Positions 13,084 to 22,610 of a DNA stretch of 64,000 bases are shown here, one piece after another. Source of the stretch: Campylobacter hominis ATCC BAA-381 (GTDB lineage Bacteria > Campylobacterota > Campylobacteria > Campylobacterales > Campylobacteraceae). The stretch covers positions 1,210,663-1,274,662 of the forward strand of contig NC_009714.1 of NCBI RefSeq assembly GCF_000017585.1, read 5' to 3'. Every line of letters begins with the position of its first letter. Positions within the stretch are counted from its first letter, which is position 1. The notes below the pieces were generated by a model. The model searched no databases. It saw only the letters and a program-made list of their open reading frames with translations, and was not told where the DNA came from. Position numbers and translations under genes: made by a program.

Positions 13084-13087
<4 letters not shown>

Positions 13088-13899
13088 TTACTTTCACTTT
13101 CAACTTTTATCATTACAAGAGTTACGGCAATCAAAGAAATAAGTAAAGCCGATCCTAACAGCATTAACGCATCATTCGGCAAATTTATAACCTTATCAAA
13201 AGGCACGATTAAAGTAGTCGCGCTCATAAAAATTTCGCTTTGCGGCAAAAAATAATAAAAAGCGATAACAACAAAAGCGGAGATTATGGAATCCATTATA
13301 GCCATTCTGTAAAGTTTTTCACTTTTTAAGAAAAACGGTGCGCCGAAAAGTTCCATTATTTCTATTCTTTGGCGATGTTCAAAAATCCAAATACGCATCT
13401 GTTTGTAAATAAGCATAAGTCCTAAAAGCACAATTAAAAAGGCAAAGCCGCAAACAAGCCATTTTAAAAGAAGTAAAATTTTAAAAATTTCATCGTGAGT
13501 TTTTTGAAAAACCTCTATTTTACTTACTTCGCCGATTTTTTTGAGATTTTCTTCTATCTGTTTCAACTCGTCCGAATTAGGAAAAAATTTCAGCTTGATA
13601 TTGTAAAATTTAGGCAAATTTGCGCTTAGGGCCTGCATACTCTGATCCGAAAGTTTATCTTTTAATTTTGCTATTACATTATCTGTTTTTATCGGCTCGA
13701 TACTTGCTATTTGCTGATTTTCATCACTGATTTTAGAAAAATCAATCTCTTTTTTGCTGACAAGAACTATATTGTATTCATTCTGAATTGATTGTCCGTA
13801 AATTTTTGTTAAATTTGCAATAAAAATTCCAAACTGCATAGAAAAAAGCAGTGCAATAAGCGAAATAATAACCCCGAAATGCGTTTTAAAAGATTTCAT
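13084..13899 (-). CDS. ftsX: Cell division protein FtsX
   Basis: The integral membrane partner of the FtsE ATPase, which transmits ATP-driven changes to periplasmic peptidoglycan hydrolase activators. The 271-residue protein has the expected four membrane helices: one at about 10-30, a periplasmic extracellular domain (about 35-150) and three near 155-175, 205-225 and 240-262. Sequence conservation is low, as usual for FtsX, so the assignment rests on topology, length and its ATGA overlaps with ftsE upstream and the EnvC-like gene downstream. Confidence 0.9.
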
Positions 13900-14585
13900 A
13901 TATTTTCCCTAACCGTGCTGTTTTCAATAATAAAATGTCTGAATTTCATCCTTAAATCACTTGGTTTTTTATGCGTTACAATGACAACGCACGCTTTCCA
14001 AGCTTCATTCGCAGAAGCTAAAAGTTTCCAAATAATACTGCTTGATCTCTCGTCCAAATTTCCTGTCGGTTCGTCGCAAATTATAAGCTGAGGATTGTGC
14101 GCCAATGCTCTTGCCATAGCAACTCTTTGTTGCTCTCCACCGCTTAATTCAAGCGGATATTTATCGGCTTTTCCCAAAAGCTCGACATGTTTGAGAAGTT
14201 TAAGCGCCTGCTCACGACAAATTTTAGGATCAAGTCCCATAATAATAAGTGGAAGCATTATATTTCGCTCAACTGTCCATTCGTTTATCAATTTATAATT
14301 TTGAAAAATTATTCCGATTCGTTGTCTTAAAATACGCAGTTGGCGTGAACTGATGCCGTTTAAATCGCATAAACACACATTTAAATCGCCTTCTCTTATA
14401 TCTATACCGCCATAAAATGATTTAAGAAGTGTGCTTTTGCCGCTTCCGCTTTCGCCGGTTATCACAACAAAATCGTGCGATTTTATACTGAAACTCGCAT
14501 TTTTAATTACGTTTTGATCTCGCTCATAACCCAAAGTAAGATTATTTGCGACGATGATTTCCATCTCTGGAACTATTTCAGCCAT
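13896..14585 (-). CDS. ftsE: Cell division ATP-binding protein FtsE
   Basis: ABC-type ATPase that works with FtsX at the division septum. Walker A GESGSGKSTLL, the Q-loop segment IIFQNYKLI, the ABC signature LSGGEQQRVAMARAL and Walker B LIICDEPTGNLD are all present in 229 residues. The chosen ATG at 14585 overlaps the trmB stop by 13 bases and has AAGG upstream; a second in-frame ATG eight codons later has no spaced ribosome site. Confidence 0.95.
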   Translation of the reverse strand: MAEIVPEMEIIVANNLTLGYERDQNVIKNASFSIKSHDFVVITGESGSGKSTLLKSFYGGIDIREGDLNVCLCDLNGISSRQLRILRQRIGIIFQNYKLINEWTVERNIMLPLIIMGLDPKICREQALKLLKHVELLGKADKYPLELSGGEQQRVAMARALAHNPQLIICDEPTGNLDERSSSIIWKLLASANEAWKACVVIVTHKKPSDLRMKFRHFIIENSTVRENI

Positions 14586-15748
14586 ATTTTCAGCCTTTCA
14601 TTTATTTGTTTGTGAGCTTTAAAATTTTGCTTCGTTTTAAGTGGAAATTTTAAAAAATAACCCGTTTTTTCATTAGAAATTTTAACAAAACAAATTTCAG
14701 GTTTATCAAAAGCGCCAAGCGAAATTTTAAGATATACCACATTTTCACTTGTGAAAATTTCCATAAAGTGAGCAAAAAAATCATCACCTTTTATCGTTTC
14801 ATTTTTAAAATTTTGTGAAATTTTAAGCGGATTAAAATTTTCAAAACAAAAGTCTGAAATTTCATCATTCTGAGCGGAAATTTTATGATTTTGAAAAATT
14901 ACTTCGTAAATATCTTTATTTTGCTTTTTCCAACGATCCTCATATTTGCTGATTACGGCCAATTCACGGTTTTTATAAGTTTTTATTTCGCCGTTTAATT
15001 TTTCAAAAATTTCTTTTGAAAAATCAGCATAATCTTTACTGTCCGTGCGAAGTTCAAAAATTCCGCCTTTTTTAAGTATTCGCTCACATTCATTCGCAAA
15101 ATCACCGCTTACAACTCTGCGATGCGGTGCATCGTCCCAAGGAACCGGAAAATGAAGAAAAATTTTATTGATGGAATTTGAGTTAATCAAACCAAATAAA
15201 ATTCTGGCATCCGAATTAAGTACAAAAAGATTTTTTAAATTTCGCTTTACGGCAAGTTTTGCAACTTGTTCAGTGGCAGGCTTATAAACTTCGATTCCGA
15301 TTGCAAGCGCATTTTTATTATTTTCGGCTTCCAAAAGTAAATGTCTGCCACTTCCAAAACCTATTTCGATTAAAATTTCAATCCCTGATTTATTTGCAAA
15401 TGAAATTTTTTCTAAAATTTCATTTTCGCCGACAATCGGTGAATGCGCGTCTATAAGTGAGTTTGGATTAAAAGCGAAAGCTTGAGTGATAATATCATTG
15501 CAAAAATTATCCCTGAAAACTTCAAGCGCTTTTTGTAAATGTGCTACTTTTGCAGGGCGCGTAGTTTTATCCCCTTTTATTATAAATTTATCACCGCTTT
15601 TTTTTATAATTATAAAAAAAATACTCTCAAAACTACGCGTAAGAAGCATTTTTACATTTCTACCGTTTAAAATTTCAATAAATTCAATATCGCCTTTTTT
15701 AAACGGCAACGCCATATCGCGCACTTTCAGTGCTATAAAATTAGGCAT
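14573..15748 (-). CDS. trmB: tRNA (guanine-N7)-methyltransferase
   Basis: Methylates G46 of tRNA at N7 using SAM. The core contains EIGFGSGRHLLLEAE (SAM motif I, about 135-150), GIEVYKPA and the family signature HFPVPWDDAPHRR. At 391 residues it is much longer than the 239-residue E. coli enzyme, with about 110 extra residues at the N terminus and a C-terminal extension; long TrmB forms are what I recall for Campylobacter. Its start overlaps the flpA stop by one base (TAATG), and its end overlaps ftsE. Confidence 0.93.
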   Translation of the reverse strand: MPNFIALKVRDMALPFKKGDIEFIEILNGRNVKMLLTRSFESIFFIIIKKSGDKFIIKGDKTTRPAKVAHLQKALEVFRDNFCNDIITQAFAFNPNSLIDAHSPIVGENEILEKISFANKSGIEILIEIGFGSGRHLLLEAENNKNALAIGIEVYKPATEQVAKLAVKRNLKNLFVLNSDARILFGLINSNSINKIFLHFPVPWDDAPHRRVVSGDFANECERILKKGGIFELRTDSKDYADFSKEIFEKLNGEIKTYKNRELAVISKYEDRWKKQNKDIYEVIFQNHKISAQNDEISDFCFENFNPLKISQNFKNETIKGDDFFAHFMEIFTSENVVYLKISLGAFDKPEICFVKISNEKTGYFLKFPLKTKQNFKAHKQINERLKIWLK

Positions 15749-16968
15749 TATTTTATTTCTATGCTCTTTTTGCCGCTTGGATTTGATTCAATTCCAAACT
15801 CATCAATTCCAATTACTTGATAATAATATGTTTTGCCTCTTTCCACGTTTGAATCCATAAAATTTGTGTCGCTTACGTTTTCAAATTTTTTACTTCCTGC
15901 AAAACCCAAAAACTCACTTCTTTGTACATAATAACTGATTATTCTGGTATCGTTTGATGACCATGAAATATTTACGGCGCTTCCGTCAAAACTAACCGAG
16001 TTTATTATAGGCGCTTCAGGCGCAGCAAGTGTTTTGCCAAGAACCGCTTTGTCGTTATTGCTGCTTTCAAGTCCGGTTTTATCGACAACAGTTATTTTAT
16101 AATATCTCTTTGCACTGTTTTCATTAATCAGATCTTCATAAGTTGTGTTTGTAGTTTCATTCAACAAAGTAAAGCCTGCAATTTCAAAGCGAGAGCTGTA
16201 AATACGATATGTACTGAAATCGTCGTTTATAGTACCGTTCCAATTTAATATAATTTTTTTAGGTTCGTTTTGACTGGCACTAAGTCCGTCTATACCGGCG
16301 GGTAAAGCTTTTGTAGTGGCACTTAAAATTTGGCTCGGTCTTGAAAGCATACCATCACTTGTTTTTACAAAAATTCTATATTCATAACTCTCATTACTTC
16401 CTACTTCATCGATATATTCGGCGCTAAGTCTTCCTTTTACTTCGGCTCTTTTGCTCCAATTTCCTTTACCGGGAGTGCTTCTTTCTATCACATAAGAAGA
16501 AACGCGCAAATCAGGGTGCGGTCTCCAAATAAGTTTAATTCGTTCAGGCAGTCCGTAAATAGCTTGTGCATAAGGTACAGAATCTAAAAGTTTGGCAGTT
16601 GTCGCGACTGCAACAGGTCCGCTTTGTGAAATTCCGTTTTTTCCGTATGTTTTTATCATATATTTATAAGTGCTTTCGGGCGCTAATTTATCATCAACAT
16701 AGTGAGTAGCATATTTATCTTTTATATTCGCCACAAGTTTCATTTCATTTTCATCCATTGTAGAACGATATAAATAAAATCCTGTAACGGCTTCATTTGA
16801 AGCATAGCTTGGCCATTCCAATCCAACAGATGTAGTAGCGCTGATGGTTTTGATGTTTTCTACGGTAGGTAAATTTTCATCAAGAACTCCAGGAACACTA
16901 TTTGAGACACATCCACTGATCGCAATCGTCAAAAGCGCTAATAAGGTTACTCGGTAAAATTTTTTCAT
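15748..16968 (-). CDS. flpA: Fibronectin type III lipoprotein FlpA
   Basis: A surface or periplasmic lipoprotein; the C. jejuni homologue FlpA is an adhesin that binds host fibronectin. The signal peptide ends in a lipobox (AISGC). The rest consists of fibronectin type III repeats, recognisable by strands such as VGLEWPSY, IKLIWRPHP, ILNWNGT and VNISWSSND, each about 95 residues apart. I set the start at the ATG at 16968 (406 residues) because AAGGA lies 8 bases upstream; an ATG three codons earlier lacks this. The start lies inside the 3' end of the pseudouridine synthase gene (71-base overlap). The adhesion role is carried over from C. jejuni and not shown here. Confidence 0.88.
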   Translation of the reverse strand: MKKFYRVTLLALLTIAISGCVSNSVPGVLDENLPTVENIKTISATTSVGLEWPSYASNEAVTGFYLYRSTMDENEMKLVANIKDKYATHYVDDKLAPESTYKYMIKTYGKNGISQSGPVAVATTAKLLDSVPYAQAIYGLPERIKLIWRPHPDLRVSSYVIERSTPGKGNWSKRAEVKGRLSAEYIDEVGSNESYEYRIFVKTSDGMLSRPSQILSATTKALPAGIDGLSASQNEPKKIILNWNGTINDDFSTYRIYSSRFEIAGFTLLNETTNTTYEDLINENSAKRYYKITVVDKTGLESSNNDKAVLGKTLAAPEAPIINSVSFDGSAVNISWSSNDTRIISYYVQRSEFLGFAGSKKFENVSDTNFMDSNVERGKTYYYQVIGIDEFGIESNPSGKKSIEIK

Positions 16969-17971
16969 AAATTTCATCCTTAAAGTCAGATTTTTCTATT
17001 AAATTTTTAAATTCGCTCGGTATTTTCGCACTGATTAAAATTTGTCTGTTTGTGCGCGGATGCGTAAAATAAAGCAAATAAGCGTGCAAAAAAATTCTTT
17101 TAATTTTATCAAAATCGCTCTTAAACCCATATAAAAAATCGCCTATAATATGGCGATTGATACTTGATAAATGAACCCTTATCTGGTGCGTTCTGCCGGT
17201 AAAAAGTTTGGCTGCTATAAGATTAAAATTAGTTTGATTTTGGCTGAAATTTAAAGGCTTGAAATTTTGCAAAATTGTATCATTTGCAATATTTAAAAAT
17301 GCGCTTTTGGCACTTCTTGCACCGTTTTCATTTGGAGGCACAACCGCTTTTTTTAAGCGATTTGACGGATTTCTTGCTATAAATCTGTCAACACAGACAT
17401 TTTCTTTTAATGCCAAATCTAAAAAAGCAAGATAAATCCGCCCCATACTTTTATCTTTAAGTTGAGCGGCAAGTTTAACATGAGCAAAATCGGTTTTAGC
17501 CACTAAAATCGCACCGCTTGTCTGTTTGTCAAGACGGTGAACTATACCTGCCCGCTCATCGCCGTTTATACTTGAAAGCATATATTTTTTTTGTTTCAGC
17601 CATTCCGCCAAAGTCGGTTCTTTGACGCTTTTGGCAGGATGAACTACAACTCCGCTCGGTTTATTTAAAACAAGCAGATCGTCATCTTCGTATAAAATTT
17701 CAATGTCAAAATTTGCATTTTGTTTTAAATTTTCATTTTCCTTTTTTAAAGGAAAATTTATACCGACGATATCATCATTTTTTAGCTTGAATGAAGCTTT
17801 ATTTTGCACCGAATTATTTACAAAAATATGATTTTCTTCTATCAAATTTAAAATTTTATTGCGTGAAATTTTAAGTATTTTTGTCAAAAAAATATCAAGT
17901 CTAATAGATGAACTCAAATTTTTAACCGCGAAATTTTCCAAAATTTTACCTTTTCCTACTATAATTATCAA
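16898..17971 (-). CDS. RluA/RluD-family 23S rRNA pseudouridine synthase
   Basis: Converts uridine to pseudouridine, by family most likely in 23S rRNA. An N-terminal S4 domain (about 20-75) is followed by the catalytic motif GIVHRLDKQTSGAILVAK with the active Asp, then the family motifs FTGRTHQIRVHL and GDFLYG. The start is uncertain: the frame opens with TTG at 17971, and a second TTG at 17941 has AAAGG about 6 bases upstream and leaves the S4 domain intact. The last 20 or so residues overlap flpA. It diverges from rodA. Confidence 0.9.
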   Translation of the reverse strand: MIIIVGKGKILENFAVKNLSSSIRLDIFLTKILKISRNKILNLIEENHIFVNNSVQNKASFKLKNDDIVGINFPLKKENENLKQNANFDIEILYEDDDLLVLNKPSGVVVHPAKSVKEPTLAEWLKQKKYMLSSINGDERAGIVHRLDKQTSGAILVAKTDFAHVKLAAQLKDKSMGRIYLAFLDLALKENVCVDRFIARNPSNRLKKAVVPPNENGARSAKSAFLNIANDTILQNFKPLNFSQNQTNFNLIAAKLFTGRTHQIRVHLSSINRHIIGDFLYGFKSDFDKIKRIFLHAYLLYFTHPRTNRQILISAKIPSEFKNLIEKSDFKDEIYEKILPSNLISAFDDCDQWMCLK

Positions 17972-17991
17972 AAAAAAATGAGGGTTTTTGA

Positions 17992-19092
17992 TTGTTTAAC
18001 CGAAATATTTTATCACATTTTGATTTTATACAACCTTTTTTAATCATTCCGCTTGTAATTTTATCACATATTCTGATTGCCGAAATGAGCGAAACATTAG
18101 CTTTTAAGCAATATATTTATTTTTTTTCCGGATTTTTGGCGTTTTTGATTTTTTTTCTTTTTCCGCTTCGTAAGTTTTTTTGGCTGATACCGATTTTTTA
18201 CTGGATAAATGTGGCGCTTTTATTCAGCGTTGATATTTTCGGCACAAGCAAACTTGGTGCAAAACGCTGGATTGAAATCCCGTTTGCAAATTTTTCAGTT
18301 CAGCCAAGCGAGTTTATGAAACCTGCGTTAATCTTAATGTTAGCTTACATCATAAAAAAAACGCCGCCTCCAAAAGAAGGATATAACACTAAAAATTTCA
18401 TAAAACTTTCTTTTTTTATATTGCTGCCTTCTGTTTTAATCCTTGGCGAGCCCGATCTTGGCTCCGCTCTTGTTTTGCTTTTCAGCGGATTTGGAATTTT
18501 ATTTATTATAGGAACAAACAAAAAAATTTGGATAAGCTTAATAGGCGCAACGCTAATTTTATCGCCGATTTTATATTCTAATTTACACGATTACCAAAAA
18601 AAGAGAATTACCGAATTTCTAAGCGAAGACAAGGCCTATCAGGTAAAACAATCCATTATAGCAATCGGCAATGGAGGACTTGCAGGAAAAGATGCAAGCG
18701 AAGCCACACAGGCGCATTTTAAATTTTTACCCATTGCAACAAGCGATTTTATATTTGCTTATACGGTTGAAAGATTCGGTTTTCTTGGCGGTGTATTTGT
18801 TATTTGTATGTATATGTTTTTAATTTTTCATCTTTTAAGCATAAATCATAAAGATGAAAATGATTTTTTCCAAAAAGTTACAGCAAACGGAATTGCGATT
18901 TTGATTTTTGTTTATGTCGGTGTAAATATCTCTATGGTTATAGGTTTTGCCCCGGTTGTTGGGATACCGCTTCCTTTTTTCAGTTACGGCGGAAGTAGCT
19001 TTATTACATTTATGTCTCTTTTTGGAATTTTACAAAATTTGCTTACTTTTAAATTTAAAAATGCCTACAATAGCGTGCAAATCAGGATTTAA
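17992..19092 (+). CDS. rodA: Rod-shape SEDS glycosyltransferase RodA
   Basis: SEDS-family peptidoglycan polymerase of the elongation machinery (also called mrdB). The 366-residue protein has about ten membrane helices and the SEDS motifs GAKRWIEIPF with FSVQPSEFMK, LGEPDLGSALVLL, and the C-terminal GIPLPFFSYGGSS. The start is TTG at 17992, supported by GAGG 8 bases upstream. It is the only plus-strand gene between 3 and 39 kb, and its 5' end is only about 20-50 bases from the divergent pseudouridine synthase start. Confidence 0.96.
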   Translation: MFNRNILSHFDFIQPFLIIPLVILSHILIAEMSETLAFKQYIYFFSGFLAFLIFFLFPLRKFFWLIPIFYWINVALLFSVDIFGTSKLGAKRWIEIPFANFSVQPSEFMKPALILMLAYIIKKTPPPKEGYNTKNFIKLSFFILLPSVLILGEPDLGSALVLLFSGFGILFIIGTNKKIWISLIGATLILSPILYSNLHDYQKKRITEFLSEDKAYQVKQSIIAIGNGGLAGKDASEATQAHFKFLPIATSDFIFAYTVERFGFLGGVFVICMYMFLIFHLLSINHKDENDFFQKVTANGIAILIFVYVGVNISMVIGFAPVVGIPLPFFSYGGSSFITFMSLFGILQNLLTFKFKNAYNSVQIRI

Positions 19093-19111
19093 AAAATAAA
19101 TTATTTAAATT

Positions 19112-19480
19112 TTACAGCTTTTCTTTTAGACGTTTTACTAAAATTTCAGTAAAATCATCAAAATTCGGAAGTTGTAAAACGGCGTCTCTTTGCTTTTTGC
19201 CCCACATACTTTCCGGAAAAAAGCTGTCGTTTTTAAAACGTGCCTGCACATGAAAATGCACCCTCGGAACGTAATTTGCAAAGCTTGCAATATTTATTTT
19301 ATCGGGATTATAAAATTCTCTCATTGCGCGTTCGCAAATTAAAATCGCATTAAAAAGCCTTTTTTGTGTGCATTCATCACAATCGCTAAGCTCTTTTTTT
19401 GCATTATGAGTAAAAATTTTAATCCATGGAATTTCACTGATTTCACGTTCAATAAAAATTAAATCATCGCTATAAATCAT
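19112..19480 (-). CDS. HIT-superfamily protein with HxHxQ motif
   Basis: A 122-residue protein of the histidine triad superfamily, which acts on nucleotide-phosphate bonds. The motif reads VPRVHFHVQARF, i.e. His-x-His-x-Gln, as in the GalT / Ap4A phosphorylase branch and unlike the HxHxH of Hint proteins. N-terminal strands (LIFIEREISEIPWIKIFT) fit the fold. The substrate cannot be told. It is the last gene of the minus run, 90 bases after serC, and converges on rodA. Confidence 0.8.
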   Translation of the reverse strand: MIYSDDLIFIEREISEIPWIKIFTHNAKKELSDCDECTQKRLFNAILICERAMREFYNPDKINIASFANYVPRVHFHVQARFKNDSFFPESMWGKKQRDAVLQLPNFDDFTEILVKRLKEKL

Positions 19481-19503
19481 AAATAAAACCTTTAATTTTA
19501 AAA

Positions 19504-19549
19504 GTATTCGGCGATTTACACATTCTAGCGCGTATAAAAAGCCGAATAC
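19504..19549 (-). terminator. Possible hairpin between serC and HIT gene
   Basis: Nine-base inverted repeat GTATTCGGC / GCCGAATAC with a 28-base loop, followed on the minus strand by TTTTAAAA. The long loop makes it a weak terminator candidate; it might attenuate expression of the downstream HIT gene. Confidence 0.4.
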
Positions 19550-19570
19550 GAAATTTCATAAAAATCTTTA

Positions 19571-20650
19571 TTAACCGTTTTTTTCGGCAAATTCTTTCAT
19601 AAATTCGACCAAAGTTTTTACATTTTCAAGTGTTACCGCATTGTAAATCGAAGCTCTTATTCCACCTAACATTCTATGTCCTTTAAGTCCGATCATTCCG
19701 TTTTTTTCAGCTTCTTTTACAAAAAGTGGTTCAAGCTCGCTTCCGTTTTTTGTGATATTAAAGCTTACATTCATAAGACTTCTGCTTGATTTTTGTGCGT
19801 GCCCTTTGTAAAAATCGCTCATTTCATCAATTGCGGAGTATAAAAGCGCCGCTTTTTTTGTATTTCGTTTTAAAATTTCAGATAACCCGCCTTGTTTTAT
19901 AATCCATTCAAGCATTAAATTCAACATATAAATTCCGAAAGTATTCGGTGTATTACTCATAGAATCAGCTTCAATTTGAGTTTTGTAGCGCAAAATAGTA
20001 GGAACGTCGCTTCTTACGCGCTCCGCTAAATCTTTTCTTATTACGACCAAAGTAATACCGGCAGGACCGCCATTTTTTTGAATTCCGCCGTAAAACATAC
20101 CGATATTTGAAATATCAATAGGACGCGAAAAAAGATCGCTTGAACTATCTACAACAAGCGGACATTTGCATTTCGGCATTTCTTTATATTCTGTTCCATA
20201 AATTGTATTATTTGAACAGATATAGCCGTAATCAGCATCATCACTAAAATGAAACTCCGGAATTCTGTCAAATTTCGTCTCTTCGCTACTTGCGATAACT
20301 TTGTAATTTATGCCTCTTATTTTTGCTTCTTTTATCGCTTTATTTGTCCAGTTCCCGGTATTTACATATTCGGCAACACCACCATTATAAAGATTCATAG
20401 GAACTTGCGAAAATTGAAGCGTAGCTCCGCCTTGCAAAAAAAGCACTGCATATTCATCGCCGAAACCATATAAATCGCGCACTTTTTGCATTGCAGAGTG
20501 TAAAACCTCTTCAAAAACCTTACTTCTATGTGAAATTTCGATTATTGAATAACCTTTACCTTGAAAACTCAAAAACTCATCTTGCGCTTTTTTAAGCACT
20601 TCAAGCGGAATTCCGCTTGGTCCTGCACTGAAATTTAAAACTCTGTTCAT
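19571..20650 (-). CDS. serC: Phosphoserine aminotransferase
   Basis: PLP enzyme converting 3-phosphohydroxypyruvate to 3-phosphoserine; also acts in vitamin B6 synthesis in some bacteria. The N-terminal NFSAGPSG, the PLP-lysine region [14 protein letters not shown] and the C-terminal [15 protein letters not shown] are all conserved, in 359 residues. AAGGAGAAAGT precedes the ATG. Together with serB at 35 kb, two of the three serine pathway steps are in this window. Confidence 0.97.
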   Translation of the reverse strand: MNRVLNFSAGPSGIPLEVLKKAQDEFLSFQGKGYSIIEISHRSKVFEEVLHSAMQKVRDLYGFGDEYAVLFLQGGATLQFSQVPMNLYNGGVAEYVNTGNWTNKAIKEAKIRGINYKVIASSEETKFDRIPEFHFSDDADYGYICSNNTIYGTEYKEMPKCKCPLVVDSSSDLFSRPIDISNIGMFYGGIQKNGGPAGITLVVIRKDLAERVRSDVPTILRYKTQIEADSMSNTPNTFGIYMLNLMLEWIIKQGGLSEILKRNTKKAALLYSAIDEMSDFYKGHAQKSSRSLMNVSFNITKNGSELEPLFVKEAEKNGMIGLKGHRMLGGIRASIYNAVTLENVKTLVEFMKEFAEKNG

Positions 20651-20659
20651 ACTTTCTCC

Positions 20660-21823
20660 TTATAAAATTTTTGCCTGTTTGCTTATTTCTTGTGAGCTGA
20701 TTTCAAAATTATCGCCACTTTTTAAATCTTTTAATTTTACAATTTTTCCATCTTTACTTATGCTTACCAAATTTTTTGTTATTTCAAAAAATTTTGCTTT
20801 GCTTTTTAAAATCTGAGTATTCAAGTTCAATCTGTTTTCAAAATTTGATAAGCGGAATTTAATGAAATTTTCCAACTTTGATTCGCCTTCGCGCAAATCG
20901 TTTTCAAATTTTAAAATTTTAGAATCCACTGATTTTGTTTTTAATGATAAATTTGCCACATTCAGAGCATTTTCACATTTTTTAAAGCAGGAATTTATGA
21001 AATTTATAAGAAAATTATCAGCTCCGCTTAAATCCTGCAACAAAGTATTTACATCCGGCAATAAATCCATCATCGCAGCCGTTGGCGTCAAACTTCTGTG
21101 ATCGGCTACAAAATCGCTTATGCTGAAATCAATTTCATGTCCGATGGCTGAAATCACAGGTGTATGTGCTGCAAAAATAGCTCTTGCCAGATTTTCATCG
21201 TTAAATCCCCATAAATCTTCTTTACTGCCACCGCCTCTTGCGATTATGATACAATCATAATCTTTTTTATCCGCCGTTTTTAACGCTGAAATCACACTTG
21301 AAGCCGTGTTTTCACCTTGCACAAAAACAGAATACGCATCAATTTTTACAAGGGCAAATCTATCTCTTGCAACGCGAAGCATATCCTGATAAGCTGCTGA
21401 ACTTAGACTTGTAAGAAATGCGATTTTTTGAGGAAATTTCGGCAACGGCTTTTTATACTCTTCGGCAAAAAGTCCCTCATCTGAAAGTTTTTGCTTTAAG
21501 GCGCTAAATTTTGCTTCAAGTTCGCCTTCACCGGCCAATTTCATTGAAGCGGCTATAATTTGGTAATTTCCTGTCGGCGAATAAATTGAAACTTTTCCTG
21601 TTATAATCACTTTTAAGCCGTCTTTTGGAATAAACTTAACTCTTAAAGCTGTACTTTTAAACATCGCGCAACTAATGCTTGCTTTTTCGTCTTTTAATGT
21701 AAAATACCAATGCCCGCTAGTAGGCTGCCTTGTAAATCTTGAAATTTCTCCTACTACTTCAATGCTTGGAAAATGACTTTCCAAAAGGCTCTTTGCCTGT
21801 TCATTCAATTCGCTTACAGTCAT
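20660..21823 (-). CDS. xseA: Exodeoxyribonuclease VII large subunit
   Basis: Catalytic subunit of the single-strand exonuclease. An N-terminal OB domain (VVGEISRFTRQPTSGHWYFTLKD, about 20-45) is followed by the catalytic core with FPQKIAFLTS, IIIARGGGSKEDLW, and GHEIDFSISDFVADHRSLTPTAA, then a helical region. At 387 residues it is shorter than the E. coli protein (456). It sits 9 bases before serC and 70 bases after ubiE, an order I recall from C. jejuni. Confidence 0.95.
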   Translation of the reverse strand: MTVSELNEQAKSLLESHFPSIEVVGEISRFTRQPTSGHWYFTLKDEKASISCAMFKSTALRVKFIPKDGLKVIITGKVSIYSPTGNYQIIAASMKLAGEGELEAKFSALKQKLSDEGLFAEEYKKPLPKFPQKIAFLTSLSSAAYQDMLRVARDRFALVKIDAYSVFVQGENTASSVISALKTADKKDYDCIIIARGGGSKEDLWGFNDENLARAIFAAHTPVISAIGHEIDFSISDFVADHRSLTPTAAMMDLLPDVNTLLQDLSGADNFLINFINSCFKKCENALNVANLSLKTKSVDSKILKFENDLREGESKLENFIKFRLSNFENRLNLNTQILKSKAKFFEITKNLVSISKDGKIVKLKDLKSGDNFEISSQEISKQAKIL

Positions 21824-21893
21824 TTTGCGCCGTTTCCGAAATAATTTTTAAAAAATTCGTCGCTATTTTTTGCGCTGTTTTTAATAAAATTTT

Positions 21894-22610
21894 TCAAATC
21901 TCTTTTACCTTTTTTGCAACAAAAAGCGTGCTTACATCAAAACTGAATCCTTGCACGATTTCAGGCTCAAATCCTGCACATCGCAGTTCTTCCACAAAAC
22001 TTTTTTTATCCAAAAAATTGCCGATTGAATTTGGCAGATATTCGTAAGCTGCTCTGTTTTTTGAAATAAAAGCGCCGATTTTAGGCAAAATTTTAGAAAT
22101 ATAAAAATCGCGCACGTTATCTACAAATCCGCTATTTTGGCGTTTTGTAAATTCCAAAATAACTACATATCCGCCATTTTTTATAACTCTATTAAATTCT
22201 TTTAAAGCTTTTGCGCGCTTGACAACATTTCTAATTCCGTAACTTATACTTAAAATATCGACAAAATCGTTATTTAAAGTTGTATTATCAGCTTTTGCAA
22301 CAATAAATTCCAAATCCGGAAATCTTTTTTTAGCCACATCAAGCATTCCGACACTTGGATCAATTCCAAGAAGCTTTTCAATTTTCACATCGAATTTCGG
22401 TGCAAATTCTTGCCAAACACCGATCATATCGCCTGTTCCGCAAGCTACATCTGCAATTTTTATGCTTTTCAAGCGAAACTTTTCAAGCATAATTTTGACA
22501 GCTTTTTTGCGCCACGAAGTATCTATTCCAAAGCTTATAAAGCGATTTGCTTTATCATAAGTAGGGGCAATTTCATTAAACATTTCAACAATTTGCTCTT
22601 GTTTTTCCAC
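21894..22610 (-). CDS. ubiE: Demethylmenaquinone (ubiquinone-type) C-methyltransferase
   Basis: SAM-dependent methyltransferase for the last step of menaquinone synthesis (UbiE/MenG). The 238-residue protein has FNEIAPTYDKANR near the N terminus, motif I IADVACGTGDMIGVW, DPSVGMLDVAKKR and SISYGIRNV, all family signatures. Campylobacters use menaquinones, so the demethylmenaquinone reaction is the likely one. It overlaps the preceding gene by one base and is followed by a 70-base gap before xseA. Confidence 0.95.
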   Translation of the reverse strand: MEKQEQIVEMFNEIAPTYDKANRFISFGIDTSWRKKAVKIMLEKFRLKSIKIADVACGTGDMIGVWQEFAPKFDVKIEKLLGIDPSVGMLDVAKKRFPDLEFIVAKADNTTLNNDFVDILSISYGIRNVVKRAKALKEFNRVIKNGGYVVILEFTKRQNSGFVDNVRDFYISKILPKIGAFISKNRAAYEYLPNSIGNFLDKKSFVEELRCAGFEPEIVQGFSFDVSTLFVAKKVKEI

